DNA of 64,000 bases from Hemibagrus wyckioides (GCF_019097595.1 NC_080734.1:8252392-8316391); one strand, 5' to 3'. Positions 11,661 through 23,568 are shown, counted from the first letter of the stretch. The notes: generated by a model from the letters alone, not told the origin. A program made the numbers and translations.

Positions 11661-12231
11661 GCTACAATCAGTCATTTCTACACTTTTTTCTTTCTCCTGC
11701 ATATAATAAAACAAAAGATTTGCAGCTTGTCATGTTACTGAGTCGTCTGTCCTAAAGACGGATACAAAGCCATATACAATATATCCACTTTCAGCAAAAA
11801 CACAGTCAAGTCTACAGGCTGGTTTGACACCCACTGAGAAGATTCTGCCCTTTATTAACAGACTATAGTCTCGCATTAGCAGCACACAGGTCCTCTCCCA
11901 GTCTGGGGAACTTGCAGGCAATCCATGTTTTCTGGACTAGAGTCCAGCAAGCAGTTAGGCAATGTGCCAGCAGCCACTAACTACAGATCTGCTCCAGGGT
12001 TCAGACTGCTGTTGGCATGGGTAACCTCAGAGAGGATGTCTGAGGGAATCACACAGGCTATCGGTCCAAAACAGAATGAGACAGCTCCACTGAGATTGTC
12101 CACATGTGAAAGCATCAAAGACAGGAGTAAACAAAAGGAACACTGTGTACAGCGTTACTCTGAACAGTATGTCATAGAGACTGTTGTCACGGAGACATGC
12201 CATTGAGTCTCTTCCCATGATGGATGAACTT
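11661..12231. other. Unannotated DNA
   Basis: No feature recognised. A 93-codon plus ORF at 11925-12206 lacks any motif. Confidence 0.35.
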
Positions 12232-12354
12232 GATGCAGAACTCCAAGGTTGGAGTGGAAGAACTCATGGCAGCACAGAGCCCTGACCTCAACCTCTGAGT
12301 TCACTGAACATATCTGGGATAAACCAAGCTTTGTCACCTGGCATCAATGTTCAG
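12232..12354 (+). mobile_element. Tc1 transposase 3' scrap
   Basis: The phrase 'agccctgacctcaacctc', followed by 'gaacatatctgggataa', corresponds to the Tc1 signature SPDLN...EHLWDE around the third catalytic residue, split by a frame change and stops. About 120 bp survive, and no terminal repeat is visible. Confidence 0.5.
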
Positions 12355-12615
12355 CCTCAATTCAATTTAGCTCAATATTATTTGTGTAGCACTTTTAACA
12401 ATTTACAGTGTTGTAAAACAGCTTTGAAGGAAAACATAAATTAACGTAAATTATACAATTTCAAATTGATTTCAGTTGAACAAGAAAAACTCCTGAGATG
12501 ACATTAGTATCTAGAGGGAACCCATCTTCATCTGAGTGACACTGGATTATAAATAATTTCCTTTCTCTAACTGTGCACTATATACTCAAGTGCAGCTGTG
12601 TAACCAGGACATTTA
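12355..12615 (+). repeat. Fish interspersed repeat ('attcaattt..tatttgtgtagcac')
   Basis: It starts with 'caattcaatttagctcaata' and 'ttatttgtgtagcactttta'. It continues with the typical 'aaaaactcctgagatgaca' and 'gggaacccatcttcatctga' phrases. Two more copies lie on the minus strand at 53278-53515 and 62850-63030. The class of this repeat is unclear to me. It is widespread in fish and carries no coding sequence. Confidence 0.65.
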
Positions 12616-13280
12616 ATGATTATCTGAAAGTCTAATCTTTAATATTTTTGTGGCTAAATGGGCAAATTCCAACAGCATTGCAATATAGTGGAAAGCCTTC
12701 CCAGAAGTGTAGAGGTTACTATAACAGCATAAGTGGAGTAAATCTAGAATAAAATGCTTAAATGAGAAATTATGGTCAGATTTCCACAAACGTTTTTGCC
12801 ATCTAATCTACACTATGTGACAACTGGGAAGTTTGTATTGGATGAAAATTTTTCAAAAGTTAGCTGGTTAGTTGATATTATCTTATTTTCCCAGCAATAA
12901 CAAAGAATTTTTTTTTCCTTGTCTGGGTTTATTTACACATCTGGACATGAAGAACAGAACAGACAAATTTTTCTAAAATTTGTCAAAGTTTTCTGCCAGT
13001 TTAAGTGGAATCAGCAGTTCCAGTCTCTTTTATTTACTTTGATGCAGTACAATTTATTCTCAAATGAAGTAAATGGAGTAGTTTTGACCGTCCTTTGTTC
13101 TCTGAACATGTTTGTCTTGTGGAGTGAAGGCAGAAATTTGGTCCCAAATATCATGACTGCAACAGATGATACACCACTTTAAAAATACACAAAATACACC
13201 ACTTTAAACACTAAGGTAAAATATTATAGACACTTTGATTTAAGAAGGTGATTTAATCATTGGGTGTCTAGAGCCGTCAG
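12616..13280. other. Unannotated AT-rich DNA
   Basis: Nothing recognised. An 87-codon plus ORF at 12919-13182 has no motif. Confidence 0.4.
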
Positions 13281-13610
13281 ACTTATCTTGTCTTATCTTA
13301 TCTAGGATCCAGGTGCTACTGCTCTCTAATCCACTCCAGAGCCAAACATGGCTCTGTCAATCACCTGAAATCCAGCGGACCTGTTTCCTATTTTCACCCA
13401 GTACTCATTACATCTAAGCATCTCTGTTCACTCTCACACTTCCATGGTGAAGTTTTGACTTTCTTTTCAGTTGCAATTCCAAGCATTATTTCTGATCGTT
13501 TTCCTGGCTTTTGACCATTGCTCACTTGTCTATATTTTGATCTCCACATTGCTCGTTGCGTGTGCCTGACAATTTAGATTAGTTAAAAAATATTTTGCTC
13601 GCACTTAGAT
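13281..13610 (+). mobile_element. Possible solo-LTR-like fragment
   Basis: After a short (TCTTA)n run, the sequence has the feel of a fish LTR or LTR-like repeat. It shows 'ccatggtgaagttttgact', 'ttgcaattccaagcatta' and 'ttttcctggcttttgacca', and ends near 'tcgcacttagatccaaatgc'. I recall similar phrases from dispersed fish repeats. The TG..CA ends and a target duplication are not evident. Confidence 0.35.
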
Positions 13611-15264
13611 CCAAATGCCTCAAACTTTGCAACATGCTGGTTTTGGGCTGTGTCTCTATCTTTGTTATTTGTTGTCTCAATCAAAAGCAGAGAGTACGAT
13701 TTAATTTATTATTAATGAAATAAGGCAGTAATATGAGTGCTGGGATTGTGTAGGGAAACGGGGTTGAGTTTGGGGAGAGTATTATTTATGGATTGATAGT
13801 TGTGCTGGAATTAATGAGATGCTACAATGCGATTATGCCAAGGTCATAAATGTTTGCTAGAATTAAACTGTCCTTTTAAATATGGACTATTGATTGTAAT
13901 GTAGTGAGCCCTTGGGATTATCAGTGTTGGAATTTGGGCAAAGTAAATGTTTTTCCTGATACGAACGGACAGTTTTTTTGTTCTTGTTGTTGTTTGTGGG
14001 GTGATTCGTCAGGCCAAGCCATCTGGCTGTGAGTCTCTGAGACTCGTGCTCTGTGACGCAAGGTTTATTTTATAAAGCAGATGTCAGATCTCATACTATT
14101 TAAATGCTTCAGTTATGAGCTAACTGGAGATGTAGTTTATATGCATTTATATGTCACAAGCTTATTTTCAAGGATAATACTATAGGATTATTATTGCAGT
14201 CATTGTTGACTTCTTGAGATGTTGGATAGAGTTAAAAACTTAATGATTATTACTGAAACTATTTGGGTTGCACAATGCATCATATGAGGCATCTATTATT
14301 ATGACACACACACGCACAGCTGCATCCACGATTTCACAGCTTCAAGTCTGTAAGGCTTAATATTTCTTCCAAATATTGAACATAGTAAACATAAGTAATT
14401 CAAACTCATGATTTTATCATCTGTCCTTTTGTCTAATTTCCACTTTGATTAGACAATATGTATTTTGTCTATCTACTTTTATTTTCACATTCAAAGGATG
14501 TTGTGTTTGGGGGCCAGAAACTTTACCAGAGTAAAATAATATACTTCAATTATGTTCATCTATGACTATATTGCACATTCATCTTTTTAACCAATGCTGA
14601 TGATGTGTTGCAGCTAGATCAGTAAAACGAGGTGAAAAAGATCAACCCAACTGATGGGCTGTATTAATCTACATTCTGGGCTACACGGAATTCAGCCCAA
14701 GCTTTACTCCTTTATACCTTTCTGTTGCTGGTGCGGTTGCCCAATTCCACAAAAGAATGTTTAACAAATAATCTGATCTTGATGCCGAAAACATTTTCTC
14801 GCTTTCAAAGACGTGGATACAGTGAATGGTACAATAGTAGGCACAAAGCAGAGTACTGAGGCATTTTGTTTTTATCTTGTTGACCATAGATTAAACAAAA
14901 AGTGAACACTGAGTAAGAACACTGAGTACGTTAAACAAAAAGTGGGAGATGGTGGGGTGAACTGAAAGTGTTCAAAAACAGGTGTATTTAGGGTCTCAGC
15001 ATAAAGCTAGTAGTTGTGTTAAAATATTGAAAGCCTTTAATAGAGAAGGATGATGAGAAATAGAAGAAGGTAATGACAAGAAATTGGTGATTGAAGCTAT
15101 GTGTTTGTTTAGTGGCACTCATTAACACTATGTTCTGTGGTGTGGAGGGGAAAGAGCAGGTGGATATCAGAAGATCTGAGAGTGAATGATGAGTATGAAG
15201 AAGAAGGTTAGAAAGTAAGCCAGACTTGAAGACACAGATCAGATCAAGCATTTATTATTCTGAA

Positions 15265-15268
<4 letters not shown>
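13611..15268. other. Unannotated DNA, possible conserved non-coding block
   Basis: The section about 13690-14060 is repeat-free and rich in homeodomain-like TAATTA/ATTAAT and AGGTCA words, in the style of vertebrate conserved enhancers. This is an impression only. A small local duplication of 'acactgagta' and 'ttaaacaaaaagtg' lies around 14890-14945. Confidence 0.3.

Positions 15269-15300
<32 letters not shown>
15269..15300. repeat. (TC)16 microsatellite
   Basis: Uninterrupted TC dinucleotides over 32 bp. Confidence 0.95.
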
Positions 15301-15305
<5 letters not shown>

Positions 15306-16435
15306 GTCTTTCGCCACATGTTGATATCAGTGTTCTTGACCCCTTCTGTTCACCATATGCTATCCATCCTGATGATGTCACCCAGACGAGTAGGTCACCC
15401 TTGTGAGTCATAATATCCTCACCATGGCTTTCTTATTAGGGATAAATTGCTAGATTTTAAGTTAAAAATAACATTCAGATTTTATATGTTTACGTATAGT
15501 GGCTTTGTGACACTGTCCATTTTAAACGCTGATGTGCATGACAGGTTCTAAAAAGAAATAATAATAGAACAATACACAAAGTAACAAGGACTCAAACTAA
15601 ATTTGACTGTAATACAAGAACAGGTTAGCAGGAAGGTAAATTGTTTTAAAAAAGAAGCTGCTCAATAAGAAGACAAACCCCATCATCTCCTTTCCATTCT
15701 TATCCCCCTACAATCCATGTGGATCTCTTTAAAATGTGGGAACAGTCAAGGATTGTGGCAATGTCTGGGGGTGTGAGAGATGCTAGTGTGCTAGCCTTGT
15801 TAGGTAAGTTCAGACAGCTGATCAGCTCTTGGCCCACGGTAGCAGGGAATGTGGAGGAAGCGCCAGTGAGTGTTACGGTCCTGCAGTGCTCTGTAAACAC
15901 CTGCCAGAAGCAGTTGAGTATACGCAGTTCTCCTGTATTAATGCTCTCTCGTGGACATTTGTGAGCTGGAATGAGGTGACATTTGTAAGACAGCACAGAG
16001 TTTTACAGGCTCATGCTGCTTCCCACTTCATTTCTCAGTTGGAAAAAAATAAGAGTGATCCAGGAAGTGGTTTCAGTGGAAGGCTTTGGCTTGGACAAAG
16101 ATGATAAATAATGCCACCTGAGCAGGCAGTGGGAACTGGAGTCTGTCCAGCTCAACGATTTTCTTCATGGACTTTTGTCATTAGAAAGTTGAATAGACCA
16201 GAGACCTGTCGATACATCAGTTGTAGGTGAAGGAATAACAGCCGAGGGGAATAACAGACTTTTCTTAATAATGTTTTTTTTTCTTTTTTTTTTTTCAATT
16301 GGCGATCCTCCCAGGCCTATTCACTGTGCTTTTACCCTCTGATATTTAAGTGCTGATATTTAAAATCTCCACCAAAGCCCCATTAAAAAAACAACAACTC
16401 AATAACACCATATCCCTCATATCCTCACAAGGAAC
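15301..16435. other. Unannotated DNA
   Basis: About 15700-16180 is somewhat GC-richer and holds overlapping ORFs of 80-98 codons on both strands. No motif, splice pair or repeat family is recognised. Poly-T runs sit near 16276-16296. Confidence 0.35.
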
Positions 16436-16640
16436 CTGGAGTATTTCCCAAGGGGCACAGGGCACAAGATTGGGGTCAGCCTGGCCAGGGTGCCAACCCA
16501 TCACAAGGCACAAAGTTCAGAGAAGTTAGAGATGATCATTAGACTAGGGGAGAAAATGAAAGTACCCAGAGGAAACTCATGATGGATGTGGGAATAAAAC
16601 CCCCAACCCTGGAAATGCTAACCAATAACTCACCGTGTCA
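16436..16640 (-). mobile_element. SINE-like repeat, decayed
   Basis: In the minus direction it shows the body of a common fish repeat. 'gggttttattcccac' is B-box-like, followed by the 'tgagtttcctctgggtact' phrase, then 'ccagggtgt'-like words. The same family occurs at 43763, 45428, 51265, 58115, 60370 and 60815. This copy is strongly mutated. Confidence 0.55.
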
Positions 16641-17437
16641 ACATATATGAAATGTAATTGAGTCATATGAGTCCATGAGATATATGATCATTCATTCAAA
16701 TGATTTAATAGATAATGAGCTTAGCAATAGTATTCAGTGATAGATTTTTCAACTGTTTTTTCTGATTACTATTAAAACCCTGAGTCCTTACTGCATGATT
16801 TTTTTTTTACCATCCAGAAGGACAAAAGCTGTTAATGGCATATAAATGGTGTTGATTTCATCATTAAGTGATGTGAAGTGCTGTGAGTGATGTTAATTTG
16901 CTCCTCTACTTCAGATACGATCATGATCTCACCAAAAATGTTTACTGAGCTTTCCTCACTGAGATCTCACAATATACAATAGGTGGATATAGGCTAAGCA
17001 GAAACAGCAATGATGAAAACACTTACGGTTCCTCTGCAGAGCAAAAGTACAGCTCAGTTTGTCTTTTTTGTTTAGACTAGTGAATTTTATATAATGTCGT
17101 GTTTTTTTTATGAGAATGATCCATAAAGAATAGAATGTCAAAATAAAGACATACTTTGGTGAATTGAAAGCAGCTTGTTTCATCTACAACTTTAAAAAAA
17201 AATCAACATTCGAGACGTACAGGACATTTCAGGCCTCAAATTTCATGTCAAAATGCCAAAAAAAGAAAAAGTAATATACATTTTGGGAACAAAATAACAC
17301 ACAGTTTATCATACAGAGCATACTGTAGTGTGTTGTCCAATATGTGTGTGATACCGCTTAGTACTTATGCTAAAGTAGTGCTGAAATAATAACACGATTC
17401 TTGATAGATACACTATGTGACATAGAAATTCAACATA
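16641..17437. other. Unannotated AT-rich DNA
   Basis: No repeat family or exon recognised. Confidence 0.4.
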
Positions 17438-17893
17438 CACTATATAACCAAAGGTTTGTGGACAACCTGACCTTAACACTCACATATGCTTGCTAAACAT
17501 CATATTCCAGTCTCATTCCCCCCTTTTGCTGTTATAATAACATCCACTTTTCTCTGAAGGCTTTTCGTTAGATGTTGGAGTATAGCTATGAGGATCTGTT
17601 CTCATTCAGCCACAGAGCATTAGTGAGGTCAGGCACTGATGTTGGGTGAGGAGGTCTGGGGTTCAGTCAGGGTTTAAATTCATCCCAAAATGTGTTCAGT
17701 GAAGTTGAGGTGTTGAGGTCTGGGATCTGTGCAGGTCACTCGAGTTCCTCTACTCTTCGTGGAGCTCACTTTGTGCACATGGGGCAATGTCATTCTGGAA
17801 CGGGTTTGGGCCTCTTAGTTTCAATGAAGGGAAATTTTAATGCTACAGCATACAAAAACATCATATATAATTGAGGGCTTCCAACTTGCAAGC
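17438..17893. mobile_element. Tc1-derived MITE, right end missing
   Basis: After TA at 17436-17437 comes the terminus 'cactatataaccaaaggttt'. The interior is a deleted Tc1 transposase in which two parts face opposite ways. About 17640-17760 reads as the antisense of the DLN..EHLWDE region. About 17800-17875 reads in the sense direction (KGNFNATAYKNI, compare [12 protein letters not shown] in the 32.5-kb element). This mixed orientation is known for a common fish non-autonomous element. Similarity ends near 17893 without a right terminal repeat. Confidence 0.65.
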
Positions 17894-17969
17894 AAGAAAT
17901 GATCAGCTGTATAATATAACAAATAAAAATACAGTAGAGTTTTCCCATAGCACTTTTCATATCAGTTTG

Positions 17970-18028
17970 TATTTACATCACAGACACATGCAATTTTAAC
18001 AGGGGTGTGTAGACTTGTCCACTGTATA
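17970..18028 (-). mobile_element. Tc1 terminal repeat scrap
   Basis: 'aattttaacaggggtgtg' and 'tagacttgtccactgtata' form the outer right end of the Tc1 family also present at 3880 and 47957. Only about 60 bp remain. The strand is assigned arbitrarily because the terminal repeat is symmetric. Confidence 0.5.
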
Positions 18029-18952
18029 TTGTATGCAATCACTGGCCGTGTGTGAGAAGAAGAAATCTAATGCATTAAATTGTAAGTAGTAATTAGCAAG
18101 TTTGTTTTTAATGTACCTAAGTAAGTGTACAAGTATTTAAATTCAATAATAATAATCAAGCAAAGCATAAACACACTAAAATTATAGTACAATATTATCA
18201 GTGTACAGTTATGTCCCTCTGAGTTTAAGAGTAAAAGCACTGTGACTGTGACTGTGGCTTAACTGGTTATCTGTAGTACTGCTCATGGTTTAATTTGTAT
18301 GAAATGTCACAAGTGGTTTAGTTTAGAGCAAAGGGCAGGGGTAATGCTCACTTTATTTGTAATCCAGTTAAATCACTCTAGCTCATTACCATTTCTTTTA
18401 ATTGTATTTTGTAAGCTGACTAAACCGGGAGACTTCAGCTTTTCATTAGCGAAAACAATTAATAAAACATCAAACTATGTGCAAATTAGCTGCAGTTATG
18501 GTTATGTCTATGGAAAAACAGAGTATGCGATATGAGGCAACAATAGAGCTCTTAAAATAAGCCGCAAGATGACTCTTAGCCAGGATACCATGGAAAAAAA
18601 AGTGGAATAAATATATGATCAGCTCTGAATGTGCCTGTTTGCTTGTAATACGCTATTAAACATGTCTAGACGTTTATGTTGAAATCTTTCTTGAATGCTG
18701 CAGTGTAGTGAAGATTACCTTTCCATCTTCTGGGCTATGTGGTAGGTCAGGGTGAGTCTTGTTAAATCACAGAGACAAGAGTGATAAAGACCTAATGGAA
18801 AAAGGCTTTAAGACACTTGTTCCACTGCTGAAAATAAAGCCCATTAAAACTGGGACACAAAAATAGTTTGAGCTGCAAACCAAATGACATGCAGCTCAGT
18901 GGAATATGTAGGATTAGATTAAATTATTAATACAAAACTGTTCACTGAACAC
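18029..18952. other. Unannotated AT-rich DNA
   Basis: No feature recognised. Confidence 0.4.
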
Positions 18953-19540
18953 AGATCATCCATAGCATTAAAACCACCTTATATAATACAATATAATATT
19001 GTATAGGTCCCAGTTGTGCTACCAAAACTGCTCTGACACTAAAAAACTGCTCTGGTGCTATGTGGCACCAAGATGTTATAGCAGCAGATTCTGTAAATTG
19101 GGATTTGAGACCCACACATGCTCGATCAAATTCTGAGGAAATTGGATGTTCTTCAAACCATTTCTAAATAACTTTTGCAGTGTGGCAGGGTGAAACTTTA
19201 TCCTGGTGAAAGAGGCCACGGCCATTAGGAAACACTGTTGACATGAACTTGGTGTACTTGGTCAGCCACAATGTTTAGCTAGGTGGTATGTGTCAAAGTA
19301 AAATCAACATGAACACCTGGATCCAAGGTTTCAGAGCACCACAGTGCTTCTAACGGCATGCTTTCTTCTCATAATGCATCCTGATGTCATCTCTTCTTCA
19401 GGTGACACACATGCCATGGGCATCCATGACCTGTAGCCAGGTTAACAGTTGTCCTTCCTTGGATCAGTTTTGGTAGGTACTAACTACAACATACCAGGAA
19501 CTCCTCACAATACCTGCCATTTTCGAGAAGCTCATACACT
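18953..19540 (-). mobile_element. Tc1 DD36E-type copy 2, deleted in the middle
   Basis: Read on the minus strand, the transposase 3' end and right terminal repeat are at the left ('ccatagcattaaaaccacc' near 18960) and the N-terminal part is at the right (near 19440-19540). About half of the gene is missing around 19410-19430. There the C-terminal part runs straight into the N-terminal part. The first catalytic Asp region is lost. This copy sits immediately beside copy 3 in opposite orientation, with the 5' ends facing each other about 50 bp apart. Confidence 0.75.
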
Positions 19541-19591
19541 GATCAATAAATAAGTGTATGTGTAATACTATGTAAGTAACATACAATAATT

Positions 19592-20768
19592 AAGGATAAC
19601 ATTATGAGCAGTGAGAGGTGAAGTGAATAACACTGATGATCTCCTCATCATGGCAGCTGTTAGTGGGTGGGATATATTAGGCAGCAAGTGAACATTGTGT
19701 CCTCAAAGTTGATGTGTTTTGAAGCAGAAAAAATTTGGCAAGCAAGTTTGATGAACGGCCAAATTGTGATGGCTAGACAACTGGATCAGAACATCTCCAA
19801 AACTGCAGCTCTTGTGGAGTGGCTCCTGGTCTGCAGTGGTCAGTATTTATCAAAAGTGGTCCAAAGAAGGAACAGTGGTGAACCGGAGACAGGGTCATGG
19901 ACGTCCAAGGCTCGTTGATGCATGTGGGGAGCGAGGCCCGTGTGATCCGATCCAACAGATGAGCTACTATTGCTGAAATTGCTGAAGAAGTTGATGCTGG
20001 TTTTGATAGAAAGGTGTCAGTATACACAGTGCATCACAGTTTGTTGTGTAAGGGGCTGCATAAATGCAGACCAGTCACAGTGCCCATGCTGACCCCTGTG
20101 CACCTCTGGAAGCACTAACAATGGGCATGTGAGCATCAGAACTGGACCACAGAGCAATGAAAGAAGGTGGCCTGGTCTGATAAATCACTTTTTCTTTTAC
20201 ATCACATGGATGGCCGGGTGCATGTGTGTCTCCTACCTGGGGAACACATGACACCAGGGTGCACTATGGGAAGAAGGTAAGCCGGCGGAGGCAGTGTCAT
20301 GCTTTGGGCAATGTTCTGCTGGAAAAACCTTGGGTCCTACCATCCATGTGGATGTTATTTTGACACATACCACCTACCTACCCAATGTTGCAGACCATAT
20401 ACACCCTTACATGGAAACGGTATTCCCTGATGGCTGTAGCCTCTTTCAGCAAGATAATGCGTCATGCCACAAAGCAAAAATGGTTCAGGAATGGTTTGGT
20501 GAGTACAACAACGAGTTTGAGGTGTTGACTGGGCCTCCAAATTCCCCAGATCTCAATTCAATCAAGCATCAGTGGGATGTGGTGGACAAACAAGTCTGGT
20601 CCATGTAGGCCACATCTTGCAACTTACAGGACTTAAAAGATCTGCTGGTAACATCTTGGTGCCAGATACCACAGCACACCTTCAACAGGTCAGGGCTGAT
20701 TTGGTAGCAAATGGGGACCAACACAATATTAGGCAGGTGGTCATAATACTATGCCTAGTCGGTGTATA
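19592..20768 (+). mobile_element. Tc1 DD36E-type copy 3, nearly full length
   Basis: This is the longest copy of this family in the window. Its left end is diverged ('ggataacattatgagcagtg'). Its right end at 20735-20768 reads 'aggcaggtggtcataatact' then 'ctagtcggtgtata', matching the terminal repeat of copies 1 and 4. In between is the whole transposase region with the helix-turn-helix (GQIVMARQLDQNISKTAAL), the first catalytic motif WSDKS near 20172 and the core described in the next entry. Frame changes and stops separate these parts, so the element is dead. The spacing from the second catalytic Asp to the third catalytic position is 36 residues, the hallmark of the DD36E (Incomer-like) clade. 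Confidence 0.8.
20294..20608 (+). pseudogene. DD36E transposase catalytic-core fragment
   Basis: This 104-codon frame holds the C-terminal half of the transposase, which would cut and join DNA at TA sites. Visible motifs are LGPTIHVDVILTHTTYL, then FQQDNASCH with the second catalytic Asp, then NSPDLNSIKHQWDV. In this family the third catalytic residue is Glu in the pattern IEHLWDV. Here that codon reads Lys (aag), so the triad is broken even where the frame is open. The frame starts after the first catalytic Asp and ends early at a TAG, so the last 50 or so residues lie out of frame downstream. Confidence 0.75.
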
Positions 20769-23195
20769 GCCTCCTAAATACCTTTTTCTTGTATTTTTTT
20801 CTTGTATTTTTTGTTGCAGTTTGTTTTGATGTGCCAGCTAGCTTAGCCAAATGCACATGCTGAGCAATGTTTCACTCAGTATTAGGCTAATCACCAAATG
20901 GCTTGTGAGTAAGAAGTCACTCATAATCTCTGAAAAATATCATAACACAAGAGACATGACAGAAATGAGACATGAGAGAAAATAAATTCCCAGCTAATTT
21001 CATATGGTATGAATTGGATTGCTGGACACTGGAGGTGACAACCTCACATGCTTCAAAAATATGGATTAGTCCAGTTGCCTCTCCTAGGGTGGTCTATTTT
21101 GTAGGAAAGCAAAAACTAGGATTGCACTCAAGTATGTGATTTAAGGCGCAGTTCATTTATGACAGTCTGTATCCTGAGCGGTGACTTGGTTTTTAGTTCA
21201 AGCCATATAACGTTTATATTTGTTCTAGTTCTCCTATTTCTAGCCCTAATTGTGCTTCTGGTTTTGATATTCATCAAGGCCATGCTTTTGCATAAGCCTT
21301 AATAAAGAAAATCAGCATCCAAGTGCCTCTGGCTTATAGCATCTACATGATTACTACTGAACGCAAACATTCATAGCTGTCATCTTTTCATCTGAAGCCG
21401 TAACTCTAATTAATCTTGGGCTCTACAGATTCCATTTTGTGAAGCAATGGCTTAAACACAGACACAATTTTATGGGGCTATGGCTTTTCTGGATTTTTGC
21501 AGCCAACATCTTTTATTAATTGTAGTTACCATCAACTAATAGTTTTCCATGGCAAAAACAGCTCTCGCAATCTGCTCCTGGGGAACGAAGCCATTGTTTA
21601 TGCCATGACTGTTAAACGACTTCCTGTATTTGTGCATCCAGCTCATTTTTAAGAGATCATTTTACTCCATATTGATGTCATTTTTACAACATAGGTTTAT
21701 GAGATCTGCACTTCGGGACATTTTCGATCACAGCATGTGCCTAGATCGCAGTGAAAGTCATTACACCGTGCGCTATTTCTGGCTGGATCTCCAACTCTGT
21801 TTCCTCGCTCGCCCTAGCATTATAAAAAACTTTATTTTATTTTTTTTTGGACAATTTTACATCCAGCCATTGTTCTACTTAAAATGAACCTTGACCATGT
21901 CATGAAAAGTAAGCAAGTCTTCAAGTGGCCAGACAAATAGACAAACACATACACTGCTTAACTCTACTAATTGACCTTCTACCACCCAGTATCTCATAAC
22001 AAATAGGAGACAAGACTTTTAAATAACATATTAGATAAACATTAGCTACAGTCTTGACAAAGAGAAATAATCAGAGATTCTGGGTTGTGGGATTACGCAA
22101 GCTTCTCATGTCATCTCTACAATGATTCATTTGTTCACGTCTTATAGGCTAGACAGCAAAATAATGTTTGACTACAATAGAAAAATATTACAGGAAGCAA
22201 AAACAAAATTATCATACATGTCTGTGTGTAGGTTACCTAGATTGTATCTAAGTGTTCTGTTAAATGAAAGCTAAATCATTTTAATATGCCTGTCTGAATG
22301 TGCTTATCTGGATCGGTCGAAAGGTTTTGAGTATAAACCACAATCACTTTCAAATTCTTTTCTAAACATGAGTCATCTAGAGGTGGTTTTAATTACAAGC
22401 GCGATTGCAGTAATCTGCTTGTCTGAATGTGTGTTATCCGCAGATGTGTATAAATAATCAAGATAAAGACATTCCATGATTACTGTTACTCTCCAAGTGA
22501 GAGGAAGAAAGACAGGCCAGGGCCCTGGATGAGGTCCTAAACAGCAGGACTGCTGTTCCACATAAACTCAGGCATAAATTCAAGCACAGAGCCAGGGTGC
22601 TATCCTAAATACCTTTCTCTATAAAACTTACAGAATAAACTTTCCATGGAAATGTAGTGGTAAGAAACCTGTAAACCACATCAGCTGCCCTTGATTTGGC
22701 CCCACTTCCAGAGATAGATGAACATGTTTCCAGTTTTACACAGATGAAAAAGCAATGCAGACAAAACAATGAAGCATACTGATAGTTGTATTATTTATTA
22801 GTCATGCCATAATTCCAGGAAGCACACTTCTTGATGAAAACTATTACTCAGATCAATAACATGAGTCACTGCTGTTTCATAACTAGAGTTTACATGTCTT
22901 TAGGCCAAATGATATCGATAGCCTTGATATGGCTTGATATAGTGCTCTTTCCTTTTGGCCAGTATGATTTCATGCATGTCTTAGATGTGCAAAGATATAG
23001 TATTGGTTTCTGAAATCTGAGTGATTTGAAATGCTGTTTTAATTAGGTGTATTACTGCTTGAAAAATATACACTGAGATAAGCTTGCATAAAAAATATCA
23101 TGGTTATCAGGCTATTAATCGACTGTTTAAAAACGGTGGTGAAAAGGAAAGGAAGTTATTATGAAATCTTTAAACAAAAGTCTTTTTGTGCAAAC

Positions 23196-23200
<5 letters not shown>
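20769..23200. other. Unannotated DNA, possible conserved blocks
   Basis: No transposon is recognised. About 21390-21830 is repeat-free with mixed composition and several TAATTA-like words. It includes an 85-codon plus ORF (21630-21887) without known motifs. It could be conserved non-coding DNA. Confidence 0.3.

Positions 23201-23249
<49 letters not shown>
23201..23249. repeat. (TC)n(TCTA)n compound microsatellite
   Basis: About 16 TC units grade into five TCTA units. This run accounts for the LSLSLSLS stretch in an ORF on the plus strand. Confidence 0.95.
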
Positions 23250-23418
23250 GAGTTTTGTTTATGGAGATGTTATGTAATAAATATTCCCTTTACTTTTCAG
23301 ATACTGTATCTCATATATTTAAGCAGGAGACAGAGAGATAGAGGGTGTGTGGATAAGATTTCTGGACTAATAATTCTGTCATTTATACTGTGTGTGATTT
23401 TCATGCTGTAAAGCAAAA

Positions 23419-23568
23419 GTTCCCAAACCTTGTCCTGTAGTACTTCCTGCCCATTTTTTGCCCTATTTTCAGCTCAGGAAGGGCTGTTACTTATTCGCTC
23501 AGTTGAATCAGATATGAATATTCTACAATTTGCCAGACAGGGGGTACTCCAGGACCAGGGTTGGGAAC
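23419..23568. mobile_element. Short palindromic MITE, about 150 bp
   Basis: Imperfect terminal inverted repeats of about 30 bp: the left end is 'gttcccaaaccttgtcctgt' and the right end is 'aggaccagggttgggaac'. The flanks both carry 'tgctgta' (23404-23410 and 23573-23579), a possible 7-8 bp target duplication of the hAT kind. The interior is non-coding. A lone right end of the same family is at 59344-59377. Confidence 0.6.

Noticed and set aside
15700..16110. Possible exon cluster with ORFs of 80-98 codons
   Set aside because: ORFs on both strands overlap, there is no convincing acceptor-donor pair, and no protein is recognised.
23100..23411. 103-codon plus-strand ORF with an LSLSLS run
   Set aside because: The run is a (TC)n(TCTA)n microsatellite and the rest has no motif.
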